This document shows, in pieces, positions 6,010-6,092 of a stretch of DNA of 6,092 bases. The notes under the pieces were generated by a model. The model made no database searches. It saw only the letters and a list, made by a program, of their open reading frames with translations, and was not told where the DNA came from. Both the position numbers and the translations under genes were made by a program. Position 1 is the first letter of the stretch; each line of letters opens with the position of its first letter. Origin of the DNA: Eubacteriaceae bacterium (GTDB taxonomy: Bacteria; Bacillota; Clostridia; Eubacteriales; UBA1433); assembly GCA_012797825.1 (NCBI GenBank), contig JAAZOI010000052.1, forward strand, positions 1-6,092, given 5' to 3'.

Positions 6010-6092
6010 AAATATATATTTCCAAAGGAGAACAGACTTGCTTTAATATGTACAATTTTAACTTTGAACTCAATTAAATTAAAATATTAAAA

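Overview
The window is an AT-rich bacterial chromosome segment. The gene content (DUF421/YetF-type membrane protein, iron-dependent alcohol dehydrogenase, cupin, a stand-alone B12-binding-type radical SAM enzyme, a DUF6143-like protein), strong AAGG/GGAGG ribosome binding sites and hairpin-plus-T terminators fit an anaerobic low-GC Firmicute, probably a clostridial relative. This is an inference from gene families, not a database match.

Layout. (1) 1-894, plus strand: the remainder of a DUF421 membrane protein gene, cut by the window edge and carrying a frameshift near its 5' end. It is followed by a small unrecognised gene with no convincing start codon. (2) 1014-1556, plus: an Imm-5-like putative immunity protein, ending at a hairpin shared with the convergent gene. 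(3) 1627-2076, minus: a small single-domain cupin. (4) 2272-3471, plus: a complete group III iron-containing alcohol dehydrogenase, transcribed divergently from the cupin and followed by a strong bidirectional terminator. (5) 3528-4076, minus: a protein resembling DUF6143, function unknown. (6) 4269-5945, plus: a probable two-gene operon of a radical SAM gene interrupted by one in-frame TAG, then a small two-helix membrane protein of the 'transporter suffix' type. A good sigma-70-type promoter lies upstream. (7) 5946-6092: a non-coding tail with an extended -10 element and a ribosome binding site but no ORF of any length.

The genes do not form one evident pathway. The pairs that look functionally linked are cupin/alcohol dehydrogenase (divergent, shared intergenic region) and radical SAM/transporter-suffix protein (33-nt gap, same strand). 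The main peculiarity is three damaged or doubtful genes in 6 kb: a frameshift, a missing start and an amber codon. That suggests either gene decay or uncorrected base-calling errors. I found no CRISPR array, insertion sequence, tRNA, rRNA or convincing new defence or RiPP system. The closest to an unexplained system are the orphan Imm-5-like gene and the amber-interrupted radical SAM operon.
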